This document shows positions 1 through 7,805 of a DNA stretch of 25,565 nucleotides, in pieces. Under the pieces are notes generated by a model. It was not told the DNA's origin. It worked only from the letters and a program-made list of their open reading frames with translations, and ran no database searches. The translations under genes and the position numbers were made by a program. The stretch comes from CAYVQF01 sp964454015 (GTDB lineage Bacteria > Myxococcota_A > Bradymonadia > UBA4248): positions 1 to 25,565 of the forward strand of contig CAYVQF010000071.1 in assembly GCA_964454015.1 (NCBI GenBank). The letters are read 5' to 3'. Position 1 is the first letter of the stretch. Every line of letters begins with the position of its first letter.

Positions 1-276
1 GTGGTTCTCACGAATACTCCCTTTGGGTGGTGGTTAGAGACATCTGGCAGCGAATGCTTCAGGCTAGCTCGCCGCGCACGACAGGTCAACAGGAAAATTG
101 GCTGATCATCGACGGGCATCACAGCGTGCATTGTGGTGATGCGTCAGGAGACTCTGACAGAATTTCTCAGCCGTGCTGGCGGTGGCCAATGGCGGATTGC
201 CTGGCTCTGTGCCAGCGCAGGCAGCCATCTCGGGGTTGGCCGTGGGAGCGTCACCGGGGCCCGCCGTGGGACACTC
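1..276. other. Left-edge stretch with no supported gene
   Basis: I see no convincing coding region here. A short open frame runs in from the left edge in frame 1 and stops near base 100, so it could be the tail of an upstream gene, but nothing in it is recognisable. A longer plus-strand frame crosses into the antisense of the metallophosphoesterase and is Arg/Pro/Gly/Trp-rich in the way GC-rich shadow frames are. Only weak, bulged inverted repeats (around 206-237) are visible, with no T tract. Confidence 0.4.
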
Positions 277-2157
277 CTATTCGCCCTGGGGCAAGGCCGC
301 CAAGGTGGCGATGGATTCGATCTGCGTGGGCCAGGTGTGCTTCTCGATCTCGGCGGCAAAGGCCGGCGGCAGGCGGTAGCGCAGGATGAGGTTGCGGTGC
401 TCCCGTTCGGCTTCCCAAGACTCAGGGAAAGAGAAGCTGAAGTAGGTGCGGCGGCCCGCGGCTAGGGCTTGGGCCTCGTGGGCCATGCTCTGGAGCGGGG
501 CGTTGTGGTCGACGTTGGTGACGTAGACGGCCAGGGTCTGGTCGCCTTCGTAGACGATCTCCATGATGCGGGTCTGGGAGGGGAAGTCGACCGTCGCCGG
601 TCCTTGGAGCTCCCAGTAGCCCATGGTCGCTGGCGCGACGGGGGTGAAGGCCTCGGCGCGGCTGCCGTGGCCGTGGCCAGCGAGGTGGAGGATGACGCCG
701 TCGTGCCGGCGCAGGAGGTTGGTGAACTGCTCGCTGCTGATGGTTCCGCTCGAGGTGCGGATCACGGCGCTGCGGTGATGGCTGTTGACGATGACCAGCT
801 CGTGGGCGTGTTCGGCTTCGAGGAGCTGTGACTGGAGCCAGGCGAATTGGTCCGTGTCCAGAGCCCCCTCAGAGAAGGCCGGATCGGTGGCGGTGGTGTC
901 GAGGGCGATGACCCTGATGGGTTTACCCGGCAGGGGGTGGAAGGCGTAATAGCCTGTGCCCGCATCGATCTCTGCTTGGGAGAGGTGGGGGGAGCCGCCG
1001 GCGTCGCTGAAGATCTGGAGGGCTTCGCTCTTGGTGGCGATGCGGCGCATGGGATCGGGGGGGAGGGTGCCCTCATCGATGACCGGGGCCAGGGGCGACC
1101 AGCTCGCGCGGTAGCCATTGCGCAGGCCCGGTCCGCCCATGCCGAAGAGGAGATCGCCGACGAAGTTCACCACCTCGTCGCCAGTGGTGATCGCTTGGAT
1201 GCGTTCGTTGGCGATGGCGAAGCCCAGGTAGAGGATGTCGTGGTTGCCGAGGATGGCGTGCCAGGGCACGCCGATGCCGTCGCTGAAGAAGGGGTCGGTG
1301 AAATCGTTGCCTGGCCCTGGGATGGGGTCGTCTCGCTCACCCGTGTCGGGGTGGATGGTGCCGCCGCGCATGATGTGGGCAAACCAGGTGAGCTCGTTGA
1401 GCTGGCCGCCGTCGGCGTAGTCGCCGCTGGTGAGGGCGAGGTCGAGGGGGCGTCCGCTCAGATCACTGAGGCGGCGAATGGTGCGGACGTGGGCCTCGAA
1501 GACCTGGGTGGTGAGGTGGCTGTGGGGGCGGTAGGTGCTGGCGACGGGGAGGAGGTAGAAGCCCTCGAGGCGCGACGGGGACTCTTCGTCGATGAGCTGG
1601 GGGTCGGCGAGGTGCCAGAAGTAGAGGAGGCTGCGGTGGTGGGTGGTGTCGCCCTCGCCGTCCCCTTCTTCGTAGCCCGGGGCGAGCTCATGGCGCGCTT
1701 GCCAGGGCTCACCTGGTGCGGGCTCAACGCCGAGGCCCATCTCGGCGAAGCGATCGAAATGAATGAGGAGGAGCTGGCCGCTGCCGATGGCGCTCTGGGT
1801 GCTTGGCGGCGGCGTGAGAGGGCGCCAGGTGCGCTGGAGGGTGGTGTAGATCTGGTCGCTGAGGGGGTAGCGGACCACCCCGGGCTCCAGGGGGGGGAGC
1901 TCTTCGGTGTCGCTGGTGTCGAGATCGGGCGCGACTTCGCCGTCGGGCGCGTCGGCTTCGGGCGCGTCGACGTCGGTGCTCGGGCTATCTGGGCTTATGT
2001 CTTGGAGGTCTTGGAGATCCACCTGGTCTTCGACCTCTGGGGGGTCGCCGTCCTCGCTGAGGTCTGGCGGCGGGGGGGGATCCTTGACCGTCTCGGTGCA
2101 GGATGCGAGAAGAGCCAAGGCTATGGCGACGTAGGGTAGCAAGGGGGTGATGCGCAT
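277..2157 (-). CDS. Lipoprotein calcineurin-like metallophosphoesterase
   Basis: A 626-aa predicted phosphoesterase, probably anchored in the outer or inner membrane on the extracytoplasmic side. The start at 2157 puts a signal peptide with lipobox LLAS-C (Cys20) directly at the N-terminus; an upstream in-frame start would bury it. Residues ~21-92 form an Asp/Glu/Pro/Ser linker typical of tethers. The metallophosphoesterase core carries, in order, a D-P-Q motif (D185, Q187), S-GD (G245-D246), GNHD (304-307), N-S-H-H (458-461) and GHGHG (494-498), the expected metal-binding series. The first motif has Gln in place of the canonical His of DxH; as I recall, CPPED1-like phosphatases share this variant. 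The substrate cannot be told. It is divergent from the methyltransferase gene across 143 bp. The Shine-Dalgarno is weak. Confidence 0.88.
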   Translation of the reverse strand: MRITPLLPYVAIALALLASCTETVKDPPPPPDLSEDGDPPEVEDQVDLQDLQDISPDSPSTDVDAPEADAPDGEVAPDLDTSDTEELPPLEPGVVRYPLSDQIYTTLQRTWRPLTPPPSTQSAIGSGQLLLIHFDRFAEMGLGVEPAPGEPWQARHELAPGYEEGDGEGDTTHHRSLLYFWHLADPQLIDEESPSRLEGFYLLPVASTYRPHSHLTTQVFEAHVRTIRRLSDLSGRPLDLALTSGDYADGGQLNELTWFAHIMRGGTIHPDTGERDDPIPGPGNDFTDPFFSDGIGVPWHAILGNHDILYLGFAIANERIQAITTGDEVVNFVGDLLFGMGGPGLRNGYRASWSPLAPVIDEGTLPPDPMRRIATKSEALQIFSDAGGSPHLSQAEIDAGTGYYAFHPLPGKPIRVIALDTTATDPAFSEGALDTDQFAWLQSQLLEAEHAHELVIVNSHHRSAVIRTSSGTISSEQFTNLLRRHDGVILHLAGHGHGSRAEAFTPVAPATMGYWELQGPATVDFPSQTRIMEIVYEGDQTLAVYVTNVDHNAPLQSMAHEAQALAAGRRTYFSFSFPESWEAEREHRNLILRYRLPPAFAAEIEKHTWPTQIESIATLAALPQGE

Positions 2158-2300
2158 GGGACGTTCTTGGTCGTAGGGGGAGGGTGGCGGCCGGAGACAG
2201 ACGACCGTCTCCAGCAAGGTGCTTTCCTCTGGCAGAGATTGCAAGGGCGAAAGGTCCACGGTCGGTGAGAGGTGCGTGATTCTTGGGCGAGAGGTGATGG
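2158..2300. promoter_or_regulatory. Divergent intergenic region between phosphoesterase and methyltransferase
   Basis: These 143 bp separate two head-to-head genes, so promoters for both should lie here. A GAGAGGTGA stretch (about 2289-2297) just before the GTG start at 2301 is the probable ribosome binding site of the rightward gene; the nearby ATG at 2297 is closed by a stop after eight codons and cannot be used. I could not find convincing -35/-10 pairs. Confidence 0.45.
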
Positions 2301-4823
2301 GTGGCAAAGAGAGGGCGCGTTGATAGGGCGGACGGGAGAGCGGCGCGCGAAGCTGTGGCGTTGGTGAGTGAGCAGCTCAGCGCCTGGGCGGTGGCGTACT
2401 TGACCCAAGACGCAGCGGGGGCTTCGCTCGAGAGCGCGTGGCACGCCGCGGTGCTCGCGGCCTTCCAGCGCTTGGCGGCCCAGACGCAGGCGGCGCCCCA
2501 GACGCCCGTGGCGGTCGCCTGGGGCCACCTAGGCAGCGAGGCGCGGGCCGATCTCTACGCGCGCCTGGCGGCTGGGCAGGTGGTGGCGGCCAAGCTCCCG
2601 GCGCGGCTGCAGGCGGCGCTGCAGGGGGGGCGCAAACGACTGGGGAGCTTCTACACGCCGCCAGCTTTGGTCGACGCGGTGGTGCGCGCGGCGCTGGACG
2701 GGCACTTTGGTGCGGCCGCGCCCCGGGCCGACGCTCTGGCGGGGCTGCGGGTGCTCGATCCGTCCATGGGCTGTGGACACTTTCTCTTGGGCTGCGCGCG
2801 GCATCTGGGGGCGGCCCTGCGCGCCGCAGCTTTTGCCGACAGCCAAGAGGCATGTGAGCGGTGGGTGGCGGCGCATTGCCTCTTTGGTATCGACTGCGAT
2901 CCCTGCGCCGTGGAGATGGCCCATCTGCTCTTTGCCTGGCGCCAGACGCCGATCCCGCGCGGGCATCTGGTGGTGGGTGACACCGTGGCGTCGCCCTTGG
3001 CGCGGGATCTGCGGCAGTGGCCCCAGGCCAGCGCGCCCCTCGATGAGGCGTCTTTGGCGTTGCTAGTGCACGGCCTGCGCCGGGCGGGGCGCCACTTGGC
3101 GCAAGCGTGGGTGGGAGCCCTGGCGCTGGCGCCAGGGCAAGGGGACGCGGCTTATGGCGCGGCCCTCGCCCATTTTGCGTCCGATGACGCTGGCGCGCCG
3201 CCTCCGCCGCTGGTGGCAGAGGCGCTGCAACGAGGTGGCGCGGCCTTCGCCCTCGAGGCGGCCTTTGCCGAGGTCTTTGCCGAGAATCGACCTGGCGGCC
3301 CGGGCTTCGACTGGATCGTGGGCAATCCGCCCTGGGACAAGGCCATCGCCCAAGAGCGCGACTTCTATGTGCGTTTCGTTGCGCCTCTGGACGGCGCGCC
3401 GACGGGGCGGGAGCGGCAGGCGCGTTTCCGCCGGTTGCGCGGCGAGCCAGGGCTGGCCGAGGCCTGGGAGGCCTACGCCGAGGACTACGCGCGGCTGCGC
3501 CGCGTGGTCAGCCGCACTTACCGCTGGCAGTTCGCCGATCCCGCCAGCCGGCGCCCTGCAGGCCACGCCGACGCTTACCGCTACTTCGTCGAGCGCAGCG
3601 CCGATCTCTTGGCGCCCCGTGGCACCCTGGCCATGCTTCTGCCCAACGCCCTCTACAACACCCAAGGCGCGACGGGGATCCGCCTGCGCTTACAGGCGCT
3701 GGGTTGGCGGCGCTGCCTGGGCTTCGGCAACCAGGGCAAACTCTTCGATGCGGCGCCAGGGCTGCGCTTCTGTTTGGTGGTGGCGGGCGGTCAGGGTGAG
3801 GCGGCGGCGCCCCTGGAGCTGCGCTTTGGTCTGGGCGATCCAGCGGCTTTGCAAGGAGAGTTCGCCCCCCTCCGCCTCGATCCGGGGCTGTGGCAGCGCC
3901 TCTCGCCGCGGCATCGCTGCGTGCCTGAAGCCCAAGACGCGCGGGATCTGAGCATCATGGCCAAGGCCTATGCCGCGCCGCTGCGCTTGGGGACGTGGTG
4001 CGCGACCCGAGGCATGCGCTGGTACCAAGAAATGAACATGAGCACGGACTCGCCTCGTTTCGCGGCGACCGAGGCCTGCCTCAGTGCGCTGGCTCTGGCC
4101 GGGGATCCGCGGCGCGAGCCGATGCGCACGCGCTTGGCGGCCCAGGGCTGGTGGGTGGTGCACGAGAAGGGGACTTTCCAACGCTACGATCCTTACCTCA
4201 AAGCGCACCCGCGTTACCTGTGCCCCAGCGCGTCCCTGAGCCAGGGGGGCGACCAGCGCCCGCGGCTGGCGGCGTGGGAGGCGGGGCAGCACTACCGCAT
4301 GGCCCTGCGCGCCACCATCCACGCGGCCGAGCCCCGCAAGGTGGTGGGCGCCGTGCTGCCCCCGTGGTCGGTGGTGGGCAACAGCGCCCTGGTCGAGGGC
4401 GCGCCGGGGCGCCGCCAGGTGAGGTCGATGTTGGTGGCCTTGGCCGTGGCCAATTCACACACCCTCAATTTCTTGGCCGCCCTGTGGGTGGGCACCAACC
4501 TCAACCTCCATGTCTTGGAGGCCTTGCCCTTTCCGCAGCTCGCGCCGGACCAAGAGGAGAGCCTGGCGCGCATCGCTCTGCGTTTGAGCTGTGTGGACGT
4601 CGCCTTTGCGGGGTTGTGGCGTGAGGTTGGCGCCGATGGCGTGCTGCCGGACGATGATCCAGCGCGGCGCCTGGCTCTGATCGCCGAAGCCGACGCCATG
4701 GTCGCCCGCGCCTTTGGCCTCGACCTCCCGGACTATGCCTACCTCTTGCAGCGGTTGGCACCGGGGGAACAGCGGGCCTGCGTCCAGGCCTACCGCGGCA
4801 GCGACTCTGCCGCCGAGGTCTGA
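2301..4823 (+). CDS. Eco57I-type N6-adenine DNA methyltransferase-like protein, no visible nuclease
   Basis: An 840-aa protein with the layout of the Eco57I/type IIG methylase family, which transfers methyl groups from S-adenosylmethionine to adenine N6. Visible elements are FYTPP (117-121), the SAM-binding motif DPSMGCGHF (153-161), an acidic-loop segment FGIDCDP soon after, and the catalytic NPPW (342-345) preceded by the FDWIVG strand. The region from ~540 to 840 resembles a target-recognition part (RGMRWYQ, HEKGTF, NSHTLNF and LEALPFPQ segments). The ~110 residues ahead of the methylase show no PD-(D/E)xK signature, so unlike a classical type IIG enzyme no nuclease is evident. Start GTG 2301 follows GAGAGG. 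No restriction or defence partner is adjacent: the neighbours are a phosphoesterase and an HtrA-like protease. It could be an orphan methylase, or a phage-defence methylase such as a short PglX/DrmM relative. Confidence 0.85.
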   Translation: MAKRGRVDRADGRAAREAVALVSEQLSAWAVAYLTQDAAGASLESAWHAAVLAAFQRLAAQTQAAPQTPVAVAWGHLGSEARADLYARLAAGQVVAAKLPARLQAALQGGRKRLGSFYTPPALVDAVVRAALDGHFGAAAPRADALAGLRVLDPSMGCGHFLLGCARHLGAALRAAAFADSQEACERWVAAHCLFGIDCDPCAVEMAHLLFAWRQTPIPRGHLVVGDTVASPLARDLRQWPQASAPLDEASLALLVHGLRRAGRHLAQAWVGALALAPGQGDAAYGAALAHFASDDAGAPPPPLVAEALQRGGAAFALEAAFAEVFAENRPGGPGFDWIVGNPPWDKAIAQERDFYVRFVAPLDGAPTGRERQARFRRLRGEPGLAEAWEAYAEDYARLRRVVSRTYRWQFADPASRRPAGHADAYRYFVERSADLLAPRGTLAMLLPNALYNTQGATGIRLRLQALGWRRCLGFGNQGKLFDAAPGLRFCLVVAGGQGEAAAPLELRFGLGDPAALQGEFAPLRLDPGLWQRLSPRHRCVPEAQDARDLSIMAKAYAAPLRLGTWCATRGMRWYQEMNMSTDSPRFAATEACLSALALAGDPRREPMRTRLAAQGWWVVHEKGTFQRYDPYLKAHPRYLCPSASLSQGGDQRPRLAAWEAGQHYRMALRATIHAAEPRKVVGAVLPPWSVVGNSALVEGAPGRRQVRSMLVALAVANSHTLNFLAALWVGTNLNLHVLEALPFPQLAPDQEESLARIALRLSCVDVAFAGLWREVGADGVLPDDDPARRLALIAEADAMVARAFGLDLPDYAYLLQRLAPGEQRACVQAYRGSDSAAEV

Positions 4824-5990
4824 CTACTCGGGCAGGGCGTAGAGCTCGATGGGGATCTTGATCACCTGATCGCTGCGGCGCACCGAGACCTGGACCACCT
4901 GGCCGGCCTGGCGGTCTTCGAGGGCATTGTAGAGGTCGTCGTAGTTGTTGACGGTCTTGTCCTCGATGCCGACGATGACGTCGCCGAGGGTGACGCCGCC
5001 GCGCTCCATGCTGAGGCCGCGCAAGCCCGCTTTGTCCGCCGGCGAGTCAGGGGCCACCCCTTCGACGATGACGCCCTTGATGCCGGCGCGCCGGGCGACG
5101 TGATCGTCGACGATGGAGACCCCGAGGCCGACCTGCTCGACCCGGCCGGTGGCGATGATCTGGTTGACCATGCGGCGGATGGTGTGCACGGGCACGGCGA
5201 AGCCAATGCCTGCCGAGGCGCCGCTCTGGCTGTAGATCATGGTGTTCATCCCGATGAGCTGGCCCGCCGAGTCGAGGAGGGGGCCGCCAGAGTTGCCCGG
5301 GTTGATGGAGGCGTCGGTCTGGATCATGTCGCGGATGGTGACGCCGCCAAAGCCGCGCACCTCGCGCCCCATGGCGCTGACCACGCCCGTGGTGAGGGTG
5401 TGATCGAGGCCGAAGGGGTTGCCGATGGCGATGGTCTTCTGGCCCACGTCCAAGGAGGCGCCCTCGGGGGGCAGGCGGATGGGCGTCAGCTCTTCCGCCG
5501 GGGCGTCGATCTTCAAGACCGCGATGTCCCGTCGCGGTTCACCGCCGACGAAGGTGGCGGGGTAGGAGTTCTGGTTGAAGAGGGTGACCGTGAAGGCGTG
5601 GCCGTCGGCGATGACGTGGAAGTTGGTGACGATGTGGCCGTCTTTGTCCCAGATGAAGCCCGAGCCGGAGCCCGCCGGGACCTCCAGGGCGCGCGCGGCG
5701 TAGCGGTGACGAATGATCTGGGTCTGGGTGACGAAGACCGTGGCCGGCGCCGCCGCTTGAAAGACGTTGATGGTGTTGCGCTCGTCCTCGATGCGCGCGC
5801 CGCCACTGAGCGGCGGGATGGCCGCGGGCTCGGGGTGGTGCGCCTCGACCGGCGCGAAGCTCGGTCCGTCGGCGGGCTGGGCTTGCAGGTCCGTCGCGGC
5901 GGGCTCCGGTGAGGGGAGCTGGCGTTCACAGCCGAGGAGGGCCAGGGTGAAAATCGAGACGAGCGCCAGGAAAGCATGCAGGGGCTTCAT
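4824..5990 (-). CDS. HtrA/DegP-like lipoprotein serine protease with one PDZ domain
   Basis: A 388-aa trypsin-fold protease acting outside the cytoplasm, presumably in protein quality control or regulated cleavage. The signal peptide ends in the lipobox ALLG-C (Cys21), so it is membrane-tethered rather than soluble as in DegP. The catalytic triad is visible: His125 in TNFHV, Asp155 in RRDIAVLK, Ser234 in the GNSGGP signature. One PDZ domain spans ~285-375 (VEGVAPDSPADKAG, LGDVIVGI). This is a DegS/HhoB-like one-PDZ plan with a lipid anchor. I chose ATG 5990 because GAGGA lies ~8 nt upstream; ATG 6005, five codons upstream, is an alternative. The stop codon directly abuts that of the methyltransferase (4823/4824). 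It follows the TPR protein gene by 97 bp and may be the last gene of that transcript. Confidence 0.93.
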   Translation of the reverse strand: MKPLHAFLALVSIFTLALLGCERQLPSPEPAATDLQAQPADGPSFAPVEAHHPEPAAIPPLSGGARIEDERNTINVFQAAAPATVFVTQTQIIRHRYAARALEVPAGSGSGFIWDKDGHIVTNFHVIADGHAFTVTLFNQNSYPATFVGGEPRRDIAVLKIDAPAEELTPIRLPPEGASLDVGQKTIAIGNPFGLDHTLTTGVVSAMGREVRGFGGVTIRDMIQTDASINPGNSGGPLLDSAGQLIGMNTMIYSQSGASAGIGFAVPVHTIRRMVNQIIATGRVEQVGLGVSIVDDHVARRAGIKGVIVEGVAPDSPADKAGLRGLSMERGGVTLGDVIVGIEDKTVNNYDDLYNALEDRQAGQVVQVSVRRSDQVIKIPIELYALPE

Positions 5991-6087
5991 AAATCGTGTC
6001 CTCATTGCGCAACACGGCGCGGCATGTCCTGGGCGGGCCTGTCGCGTCGCCATGACCAACGCCTGGACAACGCCACCTCAGGGGTGA

Positions 6088-7770
6088 CTATTCCGAGCTG
6101 TTTGGGTTGGGATCCACGTCCGGGGTCCAGCGCGGTTCGAGGCGGTGTAGGTCCCAGATCTCGGCGAGGCTCTCGTAGGCCACGACGGCGTAGCGGCCCG
6201 TGGGGTCGAGCGAGACGGCGGTGGCCATGCTCTTCTCTGGTGGGAGGATGACCTTGGCCAAGCTGCCGTCGCTGTTGACCAGGGAGAGGCCTGTGGCGCC
6301 GGCGACGGCGAAGGCCCGTTGCCCGGGGATGCCCTCGATGCGGAAGGCCGGGCCGCTGTGACGGAAAGTGCCCATGACGCGCTGGTCGTCGACGGAGAGG
6401 ATGAAGCCGCGCTCGGCGAAGAGGGCCAAGATGCTGCGATCAGCGGAGGTGGCACAGGTGATGGCCTCGCTGATGTCGAGATCGAGGAGGAGGGTGGGCG
6501 ACTTCAGTGAGGGCAGGGGCAGGCTCTCGATGCCGCGCGGGGTGAGGGCGAGCATGTGGGCGCCGTCGGCGCTGAGATCGAGACCGATGCGCTGGTCGCT
6601 GCCGGCGATCTCCCCCAGACGGCGCAGCTTGCGCTGTGGGTCGAGGCGGAGGACGGCGCCGTCGGCTTGGAGGACGCGCACTTCTTTGTCGCGCGCGGTG
6701 AAGGCGATGTCGACGACGGCGTTGCCCGTGGTGCGGTAGTCATGGGTGCCGTTGGTGGCGCGGTCGATCATGGAGATGCGGCCGTCCGAGGTGCCCAAGA
6801 CCAACCAGCGCAGTTGACTGTCGACGGCCACGGCTGAGACCAGGCGCGAGGGGAGCGGGTAGGAGTCGATGAGGGGCGCCGGGTTCTCTTGGAGCTCCGT
6901 GAGCAGGCGCTGGGCCTGAGCCAGGTAGGCTGGGGGTTGCTCGCTTTTGAGGTAGCGCTGCAGTTGGTGGGCGGCCTCGCGGTGGCGGCCGAGCTCGCGG
7001 TAGAGCACGGCGAGCTGATAGGCGAACTCTCCTTCGGGGACGAAGAAGGTGCCTGCATCGAACATGAAGCGGATGTTTGGATCGAGGAGCAAGCCTTGGA
7101 GGAGGTGGTGGCGCGACGCGAGCCGATCGCCGGCGCGTTCGAGGGCGACCCCGAGGCCGAAGTTGCCGTGGACCAGGTTGGTGTCGTCGCTGATGGCCAG
7201 GCGGTAGAAGTCGATGGCCGTGGCCAGGTCGCCCTTGGCCATGTGGATCTCGGCGGCGTTGTTGTAGATGACGGCGGACAGGCGGGGCTGGGCGACGAGG
7301 CAGCGCTCGTACTCGGCGATGGTCTCCTCCCAGCGGCTGAGCTTGGCGTAGACGATGGCGGCGTTGAAGCAGACGCCCCAGCGGCTGTCGGCCTCTTCAT
7401 CGAGGGCGCGGGCGCGCAGGTAGTAGTCGATGGCGCTGGCGTAGGCCTTGGCTTCTTGGGCGGCGCTAGCGGCGTGGAGCAGCGCCTCGATGGCGTCGGG
7501 TTTGAGGGCGATGGCGCTCTCGAAGGCCAAGAGGGCGGCGCTGTGGTAGCCCGCGTTTTGGGCGCGTTGGCCCTCGGCGATGGCTTCTTCGTAGGCGACC
7601 TGGTCGGGGTCGATGAGCCACTCCCAGAACTTGGGGCGTGGGCGGTAGTCGGGGGAGAGCTCGTCGTCAGCTTGGGCGGAGGCCGTTGCGGGCGCCCAGA
7701 GGAGGAGGGTAAGGGCGAGCAGGGCCAGTGATCTTGGCTTGGGTGGAACAAAAAAAGGAAGGCAAGGCAT
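6088..7770 (-). CDS. Secreted TPR protein with C-terminal WD40-like propeller
   Basis: A 560-aa protein with an N-terminal signal peptide (hydrophobic 14-26, cleavage likely after ASA at 32). Residues ~45-340 contain TPR-type helical repeats (AYEEAIAEG, AIDYYLRA, AIVYAKLSRWEETIAEYERCL, AIDFYRLAI and LAVLYRELGRHREAAHQL are recognisable helices). Residues ~345-550 contain repeating short strands such as LRWLVLGTSDGRISMID, RYAVVAYESLAEIWDL, consistent with a beta-propeller. Its role is probably a periplasmic scaffold or interaction platform; no enzyme motif is visible. It begins 35 bp after the nucleoside transporter stop, so co-transcription is likely. No clear Shine-Dalgarno precedes ATG 7770, but the signal peptide fixes the start; the open frame farther upstream lies antisense-like within the transporter and is Arg/His-rich. 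Confidence 0.8.
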   Translation of the reverse strand: MPCLPFFVPPKPRSLALLALTLLLWAPATASAQADDELSPDYRPRPKFWEWLIDPDQVAYEEAIAEGQRAQNAGYHSAALLAFESAIALKPDAIEALLHAASAAQEAKAYASAIDYYLRARALDEEADSRWGVCFNAAIVYAKLSRWEETIAEYERCLVAQPRLSAVIYNNAAEIHMAKGDLATAIDFYRLAISDDTNLVHGNFGLGVALERAGDRLASRHHLLQGLLLDPNIRFMFDAGTFFVPEGEFAYQLAVLYRELGRHREAAHQLQRYLKSEQPPAYLAQAQRLLTELQENPAPLIDSYPLPSRLVSAVAVDSQLRWLVLGTSDGRISMIDRATNGTHDYRTTGNAVVDIAFTARDKEVRVLQADGAVLRLDPQRKLRRLGEIAGSDQRIGLDLSADGAHMLALTPRGIESLPLPSLKSPTLLLDLDISEAITCATSADRSILALFAERGFILSVDDQRVMGTFRHSGPAFRIEGIPGQRAFAVAGATGLSLVNSDGSLAKVILPPEKSMATAVSLDPTGRYAVVAYESLAEIWDLHRLEPRWTPDVDPNPNSSE

Positions 7771-7805
7771 GGAAAAACCGAATGAAGTGGTGCGCGTGTC
7801 GGGGT

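Noticed and set aside
27..389. Plus-strand open frame at the left end
   Set aside because: Trp/Arg/Pro-rich, no ribosome binding site, and overlaps the end of the phosphoesterase.
847..2139. Long plus-strand open frame opposite the metallophosphoesterase
   Set aside because: Gly/Val/Ala/Glu-rich, with no recognisable motif; the minus strand encodes a complete recognisable lipoprotein phosphoesterase.
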